A stretch of 64,000 nt of DNA from Polymorphobacter fuscus (GTDB lineage: Bacteria > Pseudomonadota > Alphaproteobacteria > Sphingomonadales > Sphingomonadaceae), in NCBI RefSeq assembly GCF_011927825.1, contig NZ_JAATJI010000002.1:496001-560000 (forward strand), read 5' to 3'. Below the pieces are notes generated by a model that saw only the letters and a list, made by a program, of their open reading frames with translations, did no database searches and had not been told where the DNA came from. Below are positions 1 to 10,020 of the stretch, one piece after another; within the stretch, counting starts at the first letter, position 1, and the number at the start of each line of letters is the position of its first letter. The position numbers were made by a program, and so were the translations under genes.

Positions 1-1341
1 CAGCGATTTGTAGCCCTTGACGAAGGCCGATGGCACCCGCTCGGGCTCGCTGACGACCTCGATATTGTCGAAGCGCGCCAGGATTTCCTCCCACAGGATC
101 TTCAACTGTAGTTCGGCCAGCCGGTTGCCGACGCAGCGGTGGATGCCGAAGCCGAAGGACATGTGCTGGCGCGCGCGCGGCCGGTCGATGATGAAGGCGT
201 CGGGGTTTTCGATGGCGCGTTCATCGCGATTGCCCGAGGCGTACCACATCACCACCTTGTCGCCCTTGGCGATGTGCTGACCACCCAGGATGGTGTCCTC
301 AAGCGCGGTGCGGCGCATGTGCGCCAGCGGCGTCTGGTAACGGATGATCTCGCTGACCATCGGTTCGATGAGGCCGTGGTTGGCGCGCAACTTGGCATAT
401 TCGGCCGGATTGTCGTTGAGGAACTTGAGGCCCCCGGTGATCGAATTGCGTGTCGTGTCGTTGCCGCCGACGATCAGCAGCACGAGATTGCCCATGAACT
501 CCATCGGCGGCATGTTGCGCGTCGCCGGATTGTGGGCGAGCATCGAGATCAGGTCGCCCTTGGGCTCGGGGTCGTTGACCCGATCGTTCCACAACCCCAT
601 GAATTCCTGCAACATGCCGAGCAGCGCCGCCTGGCGCTCCTCCTTCTGCAAGTTGCCCGGCACTTCGGGATCGGCGGTGGCGATGTCCGACCACCAGGTC
701 AGCTTGCGGCGATGTTCCTGCGGAAAATCGAACAGCGTCGCCAGCATGCGGCTGGTCAGTTCGATCGAAACGCGGTCGACCCAGTCGAATTCCTCGCCGC
801 GCGGCAGGCCGTCGAGAACCTCCTGCGTGCGGCTGCGGATCAGCGCTTCGAACGCCTGCAGGTTGGACCCCGAAACGATCGGGTTGACCGCCTTGCGCTG
901 CACATCATGCTTGGGCTGATCCATGGCGATGAACATCGGCATGATGAAATCCTGGTCCATGTCGAATAGCGTGATGCCGCCGAGATGGGCGTCTGACGAA
1001 AAGATCTGGTGGTTGGTGTCGACCGCCATGATGTCGGCCCAGCGCGTGACCGACCAATAGCCGCGGTGGCGGTTGGCGTTGACGCCGGTAAAGTGAACCG
1101 GCGCTTCGTCGCGCAGCCGCTTGAAGAAGGTCCAGTGCGTGTCGGTTTCCCAATACATCGGGTCGGCGATGTCGACCTCGTCGAGCGGTGCGGTCGCGAG
1201 ATATTCGCGCAGCGATTCGGCGCTGTAATCCTTCAGCGGCGGGCGGCGGCGCGGCGGCAACGGCCAGACATATTCATAATCCTCGCGGGATACCGTGTGG
1301 CTGATCGGCGCTTCGGCGCCCAGGCTCGGTTGCGTGGCCAT
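1..1341 (-). CDS. Cytochrome P450, CYP153 family alkane/fatty-acid omega-hydroxylase (3' end cut by window edge)
   Basis: A haem monooxygenase that would hydroxylate the terminal carbon of medium-chain alkanes or fatty acids, using a separate ferredoxin and reductase that are not in view. The visible 447 residues contain the I-helix oxygen-activation motif GGNDTTRN, the K-helix ExxR (EIIRYQTP) and the Cys-ligand loop [10 protein letters not shown]. The blocks [25 protein letters not shown] and [12 protein letters not shown] are characteristic of CYP153, whose usual length is about 420-470 aa, so only a few C-terminal residues are lost off the left edge. The ATG at 1341 follows a good GGGAGAGA ribosome site. 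The gene diverges from the glutaminase gene across about 130 bp. The subfamily is inferred from remembered motifs; P450 identity is certain. Confidence 0.9.
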   Translation of the reverse strand, partial: MATQPSLGAEAPISHTVSREDYEYVWPLPPRRRPPLKDYSAESLREYLATAPLDEVDIADPMYWETDTHWTFFKRLRDEAPVHFTGVNANRHRGYWSVTRWADIMAVDTNHQIFSSDAHLGGITLFDMDQDFIMPMFIAMDQPKHDVQRKAVNPIVSGSNLQAFEALIRSRTQEVLDGLPRGEEFDWVDRVSIELTSRMLATLFDFPQEHRRKLTWWSDIATADPEVPGNLQKEERQAALLGMLQEFMGLWNDRVNDPEPKGDLISMLAHNPATRNMPPMEFMGNLVLLIVGGNDTTRNSITGGLKFLNDNPAEYAKLRANHGLIEPMVSEIIRYQTPLAHMRRTALEDTILGGQHIAKGDKVVMWYASGNRDERAIENPDAFIIDRPRARQHMSFGFGIHRCVGNRLAELQLKILWEEILARFDNIEVVSEPERVPSAFVKGYKSL

Positions 1342-1473
1342 CGCTGTCTCTCCCATAACCGATCCCGTTGCAGCGAGATTCGGCTCCATCCCCGATCACG
1401 TTGCTACACTACGTGTAATTCAAGTGCTACTCATATTCTAGGTTGCGGCGCGCCCTTGCAAGGACCTTTCGAG

Positions 1474-2403
1474 ATGGCCGATCTAGCGGAAGTGGTAGCT
1501 GCCATCGCGGCACGCGGGGCGGAAGCGACCGACCGCGGCCGCGTCGCCGACTATATTCCCGAACTCGCCAAAGTGTCGGCCGGCCATTTCGGCATTGCCG
1601 TGGTCACGGCCGCCGGTGCGGAACATGTTGCCGGCGATGCCGACACCCCATTCTCCATCCAGTCGGTCAGCAAGGTCTTCGCGCTTGTCGAGGCGCTGTG
1701 CCGCCATGGTGAAGGCGTCTGGGACAGGGTGGGGCGGGAGCCTTCGGGCAGCGCCTTCAACTCGATCATCCAGCTCGAGCTGGAACAGGGCCGTCCCCGC
1801 AACCCCTTCATCAACGCCGGCGCCATCGCCGTCAGCGACCTGATCGCTGCCAGTTGCGAACCCGGCGCCGCCATCGGCGCCATCTTGGCGCGCGTCCGCG
1901 CGCTGGCCGGAGATGACAGCATCGCCGTCGACGCCGCCGTCGCCTGGTCGGAAGCCGTGACCGGCTATCGCAACGCCGCGCTGGCCAATTACATGCGGTC
2001 GTTCGGCACCATTGCCGGGCCGGTCGATGCCACGCTCAGCGTCTATTTCCAGCAATGCGCCATTGCCATGTCGTGCCGCCAGCTGGCGCGCGCCGGGCGC
2101 TTCCTCGCCGCCGGCGGTGTGCAGGACGGTGTTGTCATCGTCTCCCCCGAACGCGCCCGCCGCATCAATGCGCTGATGCTGACCTGCGGCCATTATGATG
2201 CGTCGGGTGATTTCGCCTTCCGTGTCGGCCTGCCGGCAAAATCGGGCGTCGGCGGCGGCATCCTCGCCATCGCGCCGGGCCGCGCCAGCATCGCCGTCTG
2301 GTCGCCGGGCCTCAGCCCGCAGGGCAATTCGTTGCTCGGCACGGCGGCGCTGGAGCAACTGGCGCAGGCGATGGGCTGGAGCGTGTTCAACCCCGATCTG
2401 TAG
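1474..2403 (+). CDS. glsA: Glutaminase A
   Basis: Hydrolyses L-glutamine to glutamate and ammonia in the cytoplasm. The protein is 309 aa, the normal length for the serine-dependent, beta-lactamase-like glutaminase family. Visible hallmarks are the catalytic SxxK in [10 protein letters not shown], the block [18 protein letters not shown], and the C-terminal [11 protein letters not shown] and SPQGNS motifs. The ATG at 1474 was chosen because AAGGA lies about nine bases upstream and because the family normally starts here; the open frame runs much further upstream, but that stretch is antisense to the P450 gene and not credible. The gene stands alone, with the small secreted-protein gene convergent 18 bp downstream. 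Confidence 0.93.
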   Translation: MADLAEVVAAIAARGAEATDRGRVADYIPELAKVSAGHFGIAVVTAAGAEHVAGDADTPFSIQSVSKVFALVEALCRHGEGVWDRVGREPSGSAFNSIIQLELEQGRPRNPFINAGAIAVSDLIAASCEPGAAIGAILARVRALAGDDSIAVDAAVAWSEAVTGYRNAALANYMRSFGTIAGPVDATLSVYFQQCAIAMSCRQLARAGRFLAAGGVQDGVVIVSPERARRINALMLTCGHYDASGDFAFRVGLPAKSGVGGGILAIAPGRASIAVWSPGLSPQGNSLLGTAALEQLAQAMGWSVFNPDL

Positions 2404-2421
2404 CGACAGGCGCGAACCGGC

Positions 2422-2721
2422 TCAGCGGTAGGCGAGGATCAGGCGCGCCTTGCGCTGCAGGTAAAGCGTGCTCTTGCGGCTCAACCTGCCGCCATCCTGC
2501 GCTTCCAGAACCAGCGCCTCCTCGCGAAGCGCGACGGCGCGGGCCAGCTTCTCCGCGCGGACTGCCGCCGTCTCCTTGGGTGGCAGCGGGTCGCGTCCCT
2601 CCATCGAACTGCGTTCGGTGCTGTAGTTCGGCATGTTCATAGACGGCTGGGGATTGGAGAGCGACTGGGCAAAGGCCATGCCGGGGACCAGCAGCGCAGC
2701 AGCAGCAATCATGATTTTCAC
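2422..2721 (-). CDS. Small secreted protein of unknown function
   Basis: A 99-residue protein starting at GTG 2721, seven bases after AAGGA. It opens with a clear signal peptide, a hydrophobic run ending PGMAFAQ, and should be exported to the periplasm. The mature part is short, Pro/Asn/Ser-rich at first, then a charged, probably helical stretch rich in Ala, Glu, Arg and Leu. I do not recognise the family. An in-frame ATG 48 bp upstream also exists but would bury the signal peptide behind 16 hydrophilic residues. It lies between glsA (convergent) and dnaE (same strand, upstream), with 83 bp between its start and the dnaE stop, so it may have its own promoter. Confidence 0.6.
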   Translation of the reverse strand: MKIMIAAAALLVPGMAFAQSLSNPQPSMNMPNYSTERSSMEGRDPLPPKETAAVRAEKLARAVALREEALVLEAQDGGRLSRKSTLYLQRKARLILAYR

Positions 2722-2804
2722 GTCACCGTCCTTCACTTGCACGAAGTCCTTGTGGCGATACGGTAACATGACAGCAGACAGGGGATCAACCGCGGTGCCT
2801 CGGT

Positions 2805-5800
2805 CTATCCCACCAACGCCAGTCGCGGCGGGTCGAGCGCCTGCGACACGACCCGCTCCGCGCCGAACGCGCGCGACAGCCGACTGAGTGTTTCGACATC
2901 GACAAGATAATCACCGCCCAGCCGCACCCGCGCCACGCCAGCCGCGGTCGGCACCGTCGCCACCAGTTCGCCGCGACCCTTGCCGCGGACCGCGGCGACC
3001 AGCGCCGCCAGCTGTGCTGCGTCGTCAGCGCTCTCCAGCGCCACCACCAGCCGGCTGCGCGTCCGCTTCGCCATTTCGGCCAGCATCGTTATCCCGCGCA
3101 TGGTGATTCGCGGCACATCCTCGCCCTCGCGCCATTGCAGTTCGGCCTGGACGAGCACCGCGGCCGCTTCGCCGCCGATCGCCTCGATCCGCGCCTGCGT
3201 GTCTTCCTCGAAGCAGCTCGCCACATATTGGCCCGACCGGTCGGACAGGGTGACGAGCAGATAGCGGTTGCCGCGCCCCGTTTGGGGCGTTCGCCAGCGC
3301 ACCTCCTCGATCAGCCCGGCCATGACGACACCGCGCCGGCCACCGCCCGCCGGCGCCGGCAGCGCCGCCACTTCGGCAAAGCTGAGGGCGCCATTGGCAT
3401 CGAGCACCGGCCGCCACGCCTCGACCGGGTGGCCGGAGAAATAAAAGCCGAAGGCCTCCTTTTCCTGCGCCATGGTCTCGGCCAGCGTCCAGCTGGCGCT
3501 GGCCGGCACCAGCATCGCGAGACCGCCATCGTCGACAAACCCCGTCGCCTCGCCGAACAGCGCCGTCTGGGCCGACTCGCGCGCCGCCTGCGCCGATTGC
3601 GCCGTTCCCAGAATGGCTTCCGCCAGCAGGTGCACACCGGCGCGATTGGCGGCGATCCCGTCAAAACAGCCGGCGGCGATCAGGCTTTCGAGCTGGCGCT
3701 TGTTGAGCAGGCGCGGGTCGACCGACTTGGAAAAGGCCGGCAGGCCCGAATAACCGGCGCCGCGTCCGGCGACGACGACTTCCATCGCCTTTTCGCCGAC
3801 ATTCTTCAGCGCCGCCAGCGCATAGCGCACGCAACCGTCCTCGACGCTGAAATCGGCCTGCGAGGCGTTGATGCAAGGCGGCAGCAGCTTGACGCCGCAG
3901 CGCCGCGCATCGTCGGTGAAGGCGGCCAGCCGATCGGTGTTGGTGATGTCATAGGCCATCGACGCGGCGAAGAATTCGACCGGATGGTGCGCCTTCAGCC
4001 AGGCGGTCTGGAAGCTGACCAGTGCATAGGCGGCGGCGTGCGACTTGTTGAAGCCGTAGTTGGCGAATTTGAGAACCAGGTCGAAAATGGCGCTGGCAGT
4101 CGCCTTTTCGATGCCGTTGGTGGCAGCGCCTTCGGCAAAACGCTCCTTCTGCGCCACCATTTCGGCGTGGATCTTCTTGCCCATCGCCCGGCGCAGCAGA
4201 TCGGCTTCACCCAGGCTATAGCCGGCCAGCGTCCGAGCGATCTGCATCACCTGTTCCTGGTAGACGATGATGCCATAGGTCTCCCGCAGGATCGGCTCCA
4301 TCATCGGATGCAGCAGCGCCACCGCCTCGCGCTTGTGCTTGCGATTGGCGAAGGACGGGATGTTGTCCATCGGTCCCGGCCGGTACAGCGCGCCCAGCGC
4401 GACGATATCGGCGAAACAATCGGGCCGGACCTGGCCCAGCGCCCGCCGCATGCCTTCCGATTCGAACTGGAACACACCGACCGTATCGGCCCGCGCCAGC
4501 AGCGCATAGACCGCCGGGTCGTCGAGCGGCAGGTCGAGCCAGTCGACCTCGACGCCGCGGTTTTTCAAAAGCTTGGCCGCGCGGTCGAGCACCGAAAGCG
4601 TCTTCAGCCCGAGAAAGTCGAACTTGACCAGCCCGGCCTTTTCGACCGCCTTCATTTCGAACTGCGTCACCGCCATGTCCGACCGCGGGTCGCGGTACAG
4701 GGGCACCAGCTGGCTGAGCGGCCGATCGCCGATGACGACGCCGGCGGCATGGGTCGAGCTGTGGCGCGGCAGGCCCTCCAGCTGCAGCGCGATCTCGATC
4801 AGCCGCTTGACCTTGGGGTCGCGGTCGCGCTCGGCGATGAATTCGGGAACGCCCGGATAGCGTTTGCCGTCCTTGTCCTTGCCGATGCCGAGCGTGCGCG
4901 CGAGCGTCCAGGGGTCGGTCGGGTGATTCGGCACCAGCTTGGACAAGCGGTCGGTCTGGCCATAGGGCATTTGCAGAACCCGGCCGACGTCCTTCAACAC
5001 GGCGCGCGCCTTCATCTTCCCGAAGGTGATGATCTGCGCCACCTGGGCGTCGCCATAGCGTTGCTGCACATAGCGGATGACCTCGCCGCGGCGCGTTTCG
5101 CAAAAATCGATATCGAAGTCGGGCATCGACACGCGGTCGGGGTTGAGGAAGCGCTCGAACAGCAGCCCATGTTCGAGCGGATCCAGATCGGTGATTGTCA
5201 GCGCCCAGGCGACGACCGAGCCGGCGCCCGACCCGCGCCCCGGACCGACCGGGATACCCTGTGCCTTGGCCCAGCCGATGAAGTCGGCAACGATGAGGAA
5301 ATAGCCTGGAAAGCCCATGGCGTTGATGACGCCAAGTTCGAAGGCCAGCCGCTCGCGATAGGGCAGGGCGGCCTCGCCGGTGATGCCGCGCGCCGCCAAT
5401 CGCTTGTCGAGTCCCGCTTCCGCAGCGGCGACCAGCGCCGGGTCCTCCGAGGCACCGCCTTCGGCCATGCGCGGCAGGATCGGCTTGCGCGCCGGCGCGG
5501 CGACGGCGCAGCGCTGGGCGATGACGAGCGTGTTGGCGATCGCTTCGGGCAGGTCGGCGAAGGCCCGGCGCATCTCGTCGGCGGACTTCAGCCGGTGCTC
5601 GGGGTTCGACTTGCGGCGATCCTCCGCCTCGACATAGGCCGAATCGGCGATGCACAGCAGCGCGTCGTGCGCCAGGTGCACCCGCGCTTCGAGGAACTTG
5701 ACCGGGTTCGTGGCGACGATCGGCAGGTCGCGCGCCGCCGCCAGCCGCAACAACCCGGCTTCGGCGCGCTGCTCGATGGCATCGCCGCAGCGCGACAGCT

Positions 5801-6326
5801 CGATGTAAAGACGGCCGGGGAACAGCCGCACCAGCGCCTCGGCATAGGCATCGACGTTCTGGCCATCGGCCAGCAGCCGCGCCAGCGCGCCATCGGCACC
5901 AGCAGTCAGGCACAGCAAGCCCGTCGTGCGGTCTTCGAAATCCGCCAGCTTCAAATGCGGGTCGTCGCTGGGGTCGACTCCCAGATGCGCCTGGCTGACC
6001 AGCGCGATCAAATTGGTGTAGCCGCCGGCATCCTGCGCGAACAGCACCAGCCAGTCGTGCACCGGCCGGGTCAGCGCGGTGCGCGTTCCGGGCCGCTCCA
6101 CCGGCACCATCGCACCGATGACAGGCTGCACGCCGGCATCCTTGGCGGCAGCCGAAAAATCCATGGCGGCGAACATGTTGCCGCGGTCGGCGAGGCCTGC
6201 GGCAGGGAACAGCCCGCGCCGGCAGGCCTTGGCCAGATCGTCGGGCTGAATCGCGCCTTCCAGCATCGAATAGGCCGATTGCAGGCGCAGATGGACAAAT
6301 CCGCTATGGGCGCTGGTCGACGGCAT
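2805..6326 (-). CDS. dnaE: DNA polymerase III subunit alpha
   Basis: The replicative DNA polymerase catalytic subunit. It has the N-terminal PHP domain (FVHLRLQSAYSMLEGAI at the start), the polymerase palm with the catalytic aspartates in PDFDIDFC near residue 400, the family block GRGSGAGSVVAW just before it, the fingers region with GIIVYQEQVMQIA, and C-terminal OB-fold and tau-binding regions. At 1173 aa it matches DnaE1 (about 1160 aa), not the shorter error-prone DnaE2. The ATG at 6326 was chosen; a TTG six codons upstream (6344) is possible, and neither has a strong ribosome site. The gene sits alone on the minus strand between a DUF1275 gene and a small secreted-protein gene. Confidence 0.96.
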   Translation of the reverse strand: MPSTSAHSGFVHLRLQSAYSMLEGAIQPDDLAKACRRGLFPAAGLADRGNMFAAMDFSAAAKDAGVQPVIGAMVPVERPGTRTALTRPVHDWLVLFAQDAGGYTNLIALVSQAHLGVDPSDDPHLKLADFEDRTTGLLCLTAGADGALARLLADGQNVDAYAEALVRLFPGRLYIELSRCGDAIEQRAEAGLLRLAAARDLPIVATNPVKFLEARVHLAHDALLCIADSAYVEAEDRRKSNPEHRLKSADEMRRAFADLPEAIANTLVIAQRCAVAAPARKPILPRMAEGGASEDPALVAAAEAGLDKRLAARGITGEAALPYRERLAFELGVINAMGFPGYFLIVADFIGWAKAQGIPVGPGRGSGAGSVVAWALTITDLDPLEHGLLFERFLNPDRVSMPDFDIDFCETRRGEVIRYVQQRYGDAQVAQIITFGKMKARAVLKDVGRVLQMPYGQTDRLSKLVPNHPTDPWTLARTLGIGKDKDGKRYPGVPEFIAERDRDPKVKRLIEIALQLEGLPRHSSTHAAGVVIGDRPLSQLVPLYRDPRSDMAVTQFEMKAVEKAGLVKFDFLGLKTLSVLDRAAKLLKNRGVEVDWLDLPLDDPAVYALLARADTVGVFQFESEGMRRALGQVRPDCFADIVALGALYRPGPMDNIPSFANRKHKREAVALLHPMMEPILRETYGIIVYQEQVMQIARTLAGYSLGEADLLRRAMGKKIHAEMVAQKERFAEGAATNGIEKATASAIFDLVLKFANYGFNKSHAAAYALVSFQTAWLKAHHPVEFFAASMAYDITNTDRLAAFTDDARRCGVKLLPPCINASQADFSVEDGCVRYALAALKNVGEKAMEVVVAGRGAGYSGLPAFSKSVDPRLLNKRQLESLIAAGCFDGIAANRAGVHLLAEAILGTAQSAQAARESAQTALFGEATGFVDDGGLAMLVPASASWTLAETMAQEKEAFGFYFSGHPVEAWRPVLDANGALSFAEVAALPAPAGGGRRGVVMAGLIEEVRWRTPQTGRGNRYLLVTLSDRSGQYVASCFEEDTQARIEAIGGEAAAVLVQAELQWREGEDVPRITMRGITMLAEMAKRTRSRLVVALESADDAAQLAALVAAVRGKGRGELVATVPTAAGVARVRLGGDYLVDVETLSRLSRAFGAERVVSQALDPPRLALVG

Positions 6327-6383
6327 CGCACCATTGTCGGCCAAACCGCGCCGCAGCGATAGGCGGCAATGCGGCGCGCTGCA

Positions 6384-7034
6384 TCAATTCTGGGGATAAT
6401 TGGCCCGGTCGATCCGCGCGCTGACGATGGCGAGCAACAGGGCAACGGCTGCCGCGACCCAAAGGCCCGCCAGCCCCAGCGCCGGCCAGACGGCGGCGCC
6501 CGCCACCGCGCCGCCGACCATCGCCGCCCACAGGGCCAGATAGGGCAGCCACGCCCAGCCTGCGCCCCCGATCAGCATGTTGGCGAGGCGCTGGCCCGTC
6601 TTGACGAGGTTTCCGGTCATGTAGGTCAGGCTGATGCGGACTTCGCCATCGGCCTCGAACACGGTGTTCTCTGCGCCCATGGCAAAGGCGGTGGCGACGA
6701 ACGCCGGCCATGGCCAGCCATTGCCCGCCAGCGCGGCCGCCGAGGCCAATATCGTCGCCAGCAGCAGCAGCACGGCCGGTCGGTGCCAGGTCCCGGCAGC
6801 CCGGCCCGTCAATGTGCCGGTCATCACCCCCACGACAAACGCCAGGATCAGGCTGGCGGCGATCACGGCGTCACCGCCATTGCCGGCCAGCCCGACCCCG
6901 AGCCGGGTCGAATTGCCGGTCATGAACGACAGGAAGAAGCCGCCAGTAGCAAGGAAGCCGGTGCCATCGACGAAACCCGCCAGTCCGGCGAGGCCGGTGG
7001 CGAGAAACTGGTTGCGGCGGTCAATGGCGATCAT
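6384..7034 (-). CDS. DUF1275 (YoaK-like) integral membrane protein
   Basis: A 216-aa membrane protein with about six hydrophobic segments. The N-terminal FVDGTGFLATGGFFLSFMTGNST and the later SLTYMTGNLVKTGQ are the repeated MTGN-type signatures of the DUF1275/YoaK family, whose biochemical role is not established. The start at 7034 (ATG, MIAIDRRNQ) fits the family N-terminus; the longer open frame upstream runs through the neighbouring sulfatase gene and is a shadow. It lies 32 bp downstream of the sulfatase stop on the same strand and so could be transcribed as the last gene of that group. Confidence 0.85.
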   Translation of the reverse strand: MIAIDRRNQFLATGLAGLAGFVDGTGFLATGGFFLSFMTGNSTRLGVGLAGNGGDAVIAASLILAFVVGVMTGTLTGRAAGTWHRPAVLLLLATILASAAALAGNGWPWPAFVATAFAMGAENTVFEADGEVRISLTYMTGNLVKTGQRLANMLIGGAGWAWLPYLALWAAMVGGAVAGAAVWPALGLAGLWVAAAVALLLAIVSARIDRANYPQN

Positions 7035-7066
7035 GCCCGACCCTAGACGATCATGCGCCGCGCTGC

Positions 7067-8797
7067 CTAACGCCGTGCACGGCGCCACAGCAGGGCGCCC
7101 GCCACCAGCCCCAGCAGCGCCGCCGCCCAGCCCAGCACCGGCCGCAGCCGCGGCCACAGCAGGTCGTCCATCGCATTGTCCATGATCTGCTGCGGCGCGC
7201 TGTAGCCCGCGGGCATCGGCAGCACCTTTTCGGCCGCGGCCCAATTCCGGTAATCCGCCTTCATGGCTTTGAAAGTGGCCGGCCGCGCCGATGCCAGATC
7301 GTTGGTTTCGCCGGGATCGGCAATGATATCGAACAGATGCCAGTGACCGTCGCCATAAGGTGGCAGGTTCTTCACCAGCTTGAGATTGCCCTTCCACAAC
7401 ACGGCATTGCCCGACAGTTCATACCCCAGGGCTTCGTCGGCCCCGCGCACCCCCATGCTGCCGCCGCCGAGCATCGGCGCAAGGCTGTGGCCCGTCATCG
7501 CGGCCGCCGGCGCCGCGCCGGCAAACTGCAACAGCGTCGGCGCCACGTCGACGACATGGGCAAAGCCGCCGGCGACCGCGCCGCGGGCTATCGCCGGGTT
7601 GCCCGGCCAGGCAATGATCATCGGCACCCGCAGGCCGCCCTCGCTGGCGGTGAACTTGTACCCGCGCAGCGGCGCCGACGCGGCACTGGCGAAACCGGCG
7701 CCGATGGCGGTCAGTGAACCTGGCCGCCCCTGTTGCATTGTCCGCTGGTCGTAGTTGAAGATGGCGTTGGCGCGCGGCACCGGGGACGCCATCGGGTCGG
7801 TCGCTTCGGCGCCATTGTCCGACAGAAAGACGAACACGCTGTTGTCATAGCGGTCGGTGGCCTTCAGATGCGCGACGAGCCGCCCGACCTCCCGGTCCAT
7901 CGCCGTCGCCATGCCGGCATAGGCTTCCATGGCGCCGCGCCGCTGCGCCTGTTCGGCCGGAAACTGACCGGCCCAGTCCGGGGTCGAAGCCATCGTCACC
8001 ATCGCCATCCCCGCCGGCATCACGCCCCTGGCAATGGCGCCGTCGCGCCGGGCCGCGCGCAATGCCGTCCAGCCGGCGTCGTAGCGGCCGCGATAGCGGG
8101 CGATATCGGCGTCGGGCGCCTGCAACGGAATGTGATTGGCAAGAAAATTGACCGAGGCAAAGAACGGCTTCGCCCGGTCGCCGCCATCGAGATAGGCGAT
8201 CATCCTGTCCACGATGAATCGCGACGAATAAAAGTCCCTTGGCAGTTGCGCCGGCTTGCCGTCCTCGGTCCAGTCCGCCTTGCCGTAAAGCAACAGATTG
8301 GGTTTGTTCTCGAAATTATCGGCGCCCGATTGCGACAAGGCAAAGGCGCGGTCGTATCCGCGTCCGGTCGGCAGCGTGTCGGGGGTGTGGCCCAGATGCC
8401 ATTTCCCGGTCAGATAGGTGCGATAGCCGGCCGCGCGCAGGCGTTCCGCCAGCGTCGCCACCCGGTTGCTGAGGACGGTTTCATAACCCGGCTTGCCGCG
8501 ATGAGCCGGTGGGATGGTCTCGGGCATGTTGCCAAGCCCCGCCCGATGGCTCGACACGCCGGTCTGCAACATGGCGCGCGTCGGCGCGCAGGATCCGGCG
8601 ACATGGAAGTTGGAAAAGCGCACGCCGGCAGCCGCCAGCGCGTCGATGTTCGGAGTCGCGATCTCCCCGCCGAATGCCCCGACGTCGGTGAAGCCCCAGT
8701 CATCGGCGACCAGGACGACGATATTGGGCCGTTGCTGGCTTGCACCGGGCGCAGCCGTGGTCAGCAACAGCGCGGCCAGGGCGCCCCGGACTCTCAC
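7067..8797 (-). CDS. Sulfatase (formylglycine type), exported, with C-terminal membrane anchor
   Basis: A 576-aa member of the arylsulfatase/alkaline-phosphatase superfamily that would hydrolyse sulfate esters. It has a signal peptide (residues 1-20), the metal-binding block NIVVLVADDWG, the modification site CAPTR (C-x-P-x-R, where Cys becomes formylglycine), TGKWHLG, and SDNGAEAT in the second metal-binding region. The C-terminus ends in a hydrophobic stretch followed by RRARR, consistent with an inner-membrane anchor facing the periplasm. Its start overlaps the stop of the upstream metallo-hydrolase gene by 4 nt, indicating co-translation. No sulfatase-modifying enzyme is visible in the window. 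The natural substrate is unknown; a phosphonate monoester or phosphodiester substrate is possible within this superfamily. Confidence 0.92.
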   Translation of the reverse strand: MRVRGALAALLLTTAAPGASQQRPNIVVLVADDWGFTDVGAFGGEIATPNIDALAAAGVRFSNFHVAGSCAPTRAMLQTGVSSHRAGLGNMPETIPPAHRGKPGYETVLSNRVATLAERLRAAGYRTYLTGKWHLGHTPDTLPTGRGYDRAFALSQSGADNFENKPNLLLYGKADWTEDGKPAQLPRDFYSSRFIVDRMIAYLDGGDRAKPFFASVNFLANHIPLQAPDADIARYRGRYDAGWTALRAARRDGAIARGVMPAGMAMVTMASTPDWAGQFPAEQAQRRGAMEAYAGMATAMDREVGRLVAHLKATDRYDNSVFVFLSDNGAEATDPMASPVPRANAIFNYDQRTMQQGRPGSLTAIGAGFASAASAPLRGYKFTASEGGLRVPMIIAWPGNPAIARGAVAGGFAHVVDVAPTLLQFAGAAPAAAMTGHSLAPMLGGGSMGVRGADEALGYELSGNAVLWKGNLKLVKNLPPYGDGHWHLFDIIADPGETNDLASARPATFKAMKADYRNWAAAEKVLPMPAGYSAPQQIMDNAMDDLLWPRLRPVLGWAAALLGLVAGALLWRRARR

Positions 8798-9885
8798 ATC
8801 AGGCGCCCGGCCGTGGTCGCCGTGCCGTTCGCCGGCAGGGTGAAGATCATCCCGTCCTCGCCCACGGTGATCGGCCCGTCGAAACGCCGCGCCGCATCGC
8901 CGAGAAATGCCGGATAGGCAAAGCGGAACGGCATCGGCGGCACGACATGGTTGAGTACAAGCTGGCGTGCACCGGCCGTGCGCGCTGCATCGGCGGCCTG
9001 TTCGGGGCTGCTGTGGTAATTCAGGATATCGCGTGTCACCTGCGCCGTGTTGGCGACACCGCGCGCCACCAGGGCATCGGTCAGGCGCGCGACGAGTGCT
9101 GGCTGCAGGGCTTCATGGACCAGCAGATCGGCGCCGCGCGCTGCCGCCGCCACCGATGGCGATGGCGCCGTATCGCCGCTGATGACCACCGAGCGGCCCT
9201 TGTAGTCGAACCGATAGCCGACCGCCGGCGAGACGGGACCGTGGTCGACGGGAAAGGCCGTCACGCGCACATCCTGGTCGTCGAGCACCACCACCGGCGC
9301 CGCGCCGAAGGCGAAAGGCATCGCCACGCCGCCGGCACCCCCCGGGGGCATGATTGCCGCGCCGTGATGCGCGGTGCGATAGCCGTTGTCGCGAGCATAA
9401 GCCTGGTTGAATCCGGCGACGACCGCCTCGACGCCCGTCGGCCCGGCGACCGGCAGCGGCGACAGGTTCGGCCTGGCCGACCAGCGCATCAACAGCATCG
9501 GGCCCATGCCGTCGATATGGTCCGAATGGAAATGGGTCAGGAACAACCGATCGATACGCCCGGTCGGCAGCCCCATCAGCAGCAGGTTGCGCGCGGCGCC
9601 TTCGCCGGCATCGACGACATAGATGTGGCGGCCGGCGATGATCATCGTGCAGGGGCCGGCGCGGGTCGGGTCGGGAAGCGGCGACCCCGTCCCGCAGAGA
9701 ATGACGTGCAGCCCGTCAGGCAGGCCCGCAGTGGCGTCGCGGCCGGCGCGTTCCTGGGCGACGCGGGTGAGCAGCAGCGTACCGAGCTGCGGCTGGAACA
9801 ACCAGACGCCGAGGCCCGCGGCGGCGATGATGGCCATGACACCGATCATCACGGCGCCGATCGTCCGCCAGCCTGCCTTCCCCAT
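8794..9885 (-). CDS. Metallo-beta-lactamase-fold hydrolase (RNase Z / AtsA-arylsulfatase-like), membrane-anchored
   Basis: A 363-aa metal-dependent hydrolase. After an N-terminal hydrophobic anchor (about residues 8-30) comes the beta-lactamase fold with the metal motif THFHSDHIDG, the GTGSPLPDPTRAGPC block and a later VISGDTAPSPS. This arrangement resembles the zinc-dependent arylsulfatase AtsA and RNase Z-like enzymes; an N-terminal membrane segment argues against a true RNase Z. The ATG at 9885 was chosen because GAGAGGG lies upstream; an in-frame start at 9981 would overlap the divergent promoter region. Its end overlaps the downstream sulfatase by 4 nt, so the two probably act together outside the cytoplasm. 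Arylsulfatase activity is inference. Confidence 0.82.
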   Translation of the reverse strand: MGKAGWRTIGAVMIGVMAIIAAAGLGVWLFQPQLGTLLLTRVAQERAGRDATAGLPDGLHVILCGTGSPLPDPTRAGPCTMIIAGRHIYVVDAGEGAARNLLLMGLPTGRIDRLFLTHFHSDHIDGMGPMLLMRWSARPNLSPLPVAGPTGVEAVVAGFNQAYARDNGYRTAHHGAAIMPPGGAGGVAMPFAFGAAPVVVLDDQDVRVTAFPVDHGPVSPAVGYRFDYKGRSVVISGDTAPSPSVAAAARGADLLVHEALQPALVARLTDALVARGVANTAQVTRDILNYHSSPEQAADAARTAGARQLVLNHVVPPMPFRFAYPAFLGDAARRFDGPITVGEDGMIFTLPANGTATTAGRLM

Positions 9886-9952
9886 GCCGTCCAGCCCTCT
9901 CGCGCCTGTCGCAAACATGGCGGAAATAATTGGCGCACGCAATGCCGAAACC

Positions 9953-9981
9953 TTGTCGGGCTGGCTGGCCTGCGCTAACAT
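9953..9981 (+). promoter_or_regulatory. Candidate sigma-70-type promoter for the DUF4345/sulfatase pair
   Basis: TTGTCG (9953-9958) and TAACAT (9976-9981) are separated by 17 bp and each match four of six consensus positions. They lie 39 bp before the GTG of the next plus-strand gene, in the divergent gap. This is pattern matching only. Confidence 0.35.
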
Positions 9982-10020
9982 GCTATCACTGCGGCATGGC
10001 CGGACAAAGGGGAGGGTGGC

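Noticed and set aside
139..969. Open frames opposite the P450 gene
   Set aside because: The minus strand has unambiguous P450 motifs, including the haem-Cys loop; these are shadows.
3135..6362. A 1075-codon plus-strand open frame
   Set aside because: It is antisense to dnaE for its whole length, has no ribosome site or recognisable domain, and its composition (Arg, His, Gly, Gln-rich) is what GC-rich third-position bias produces.
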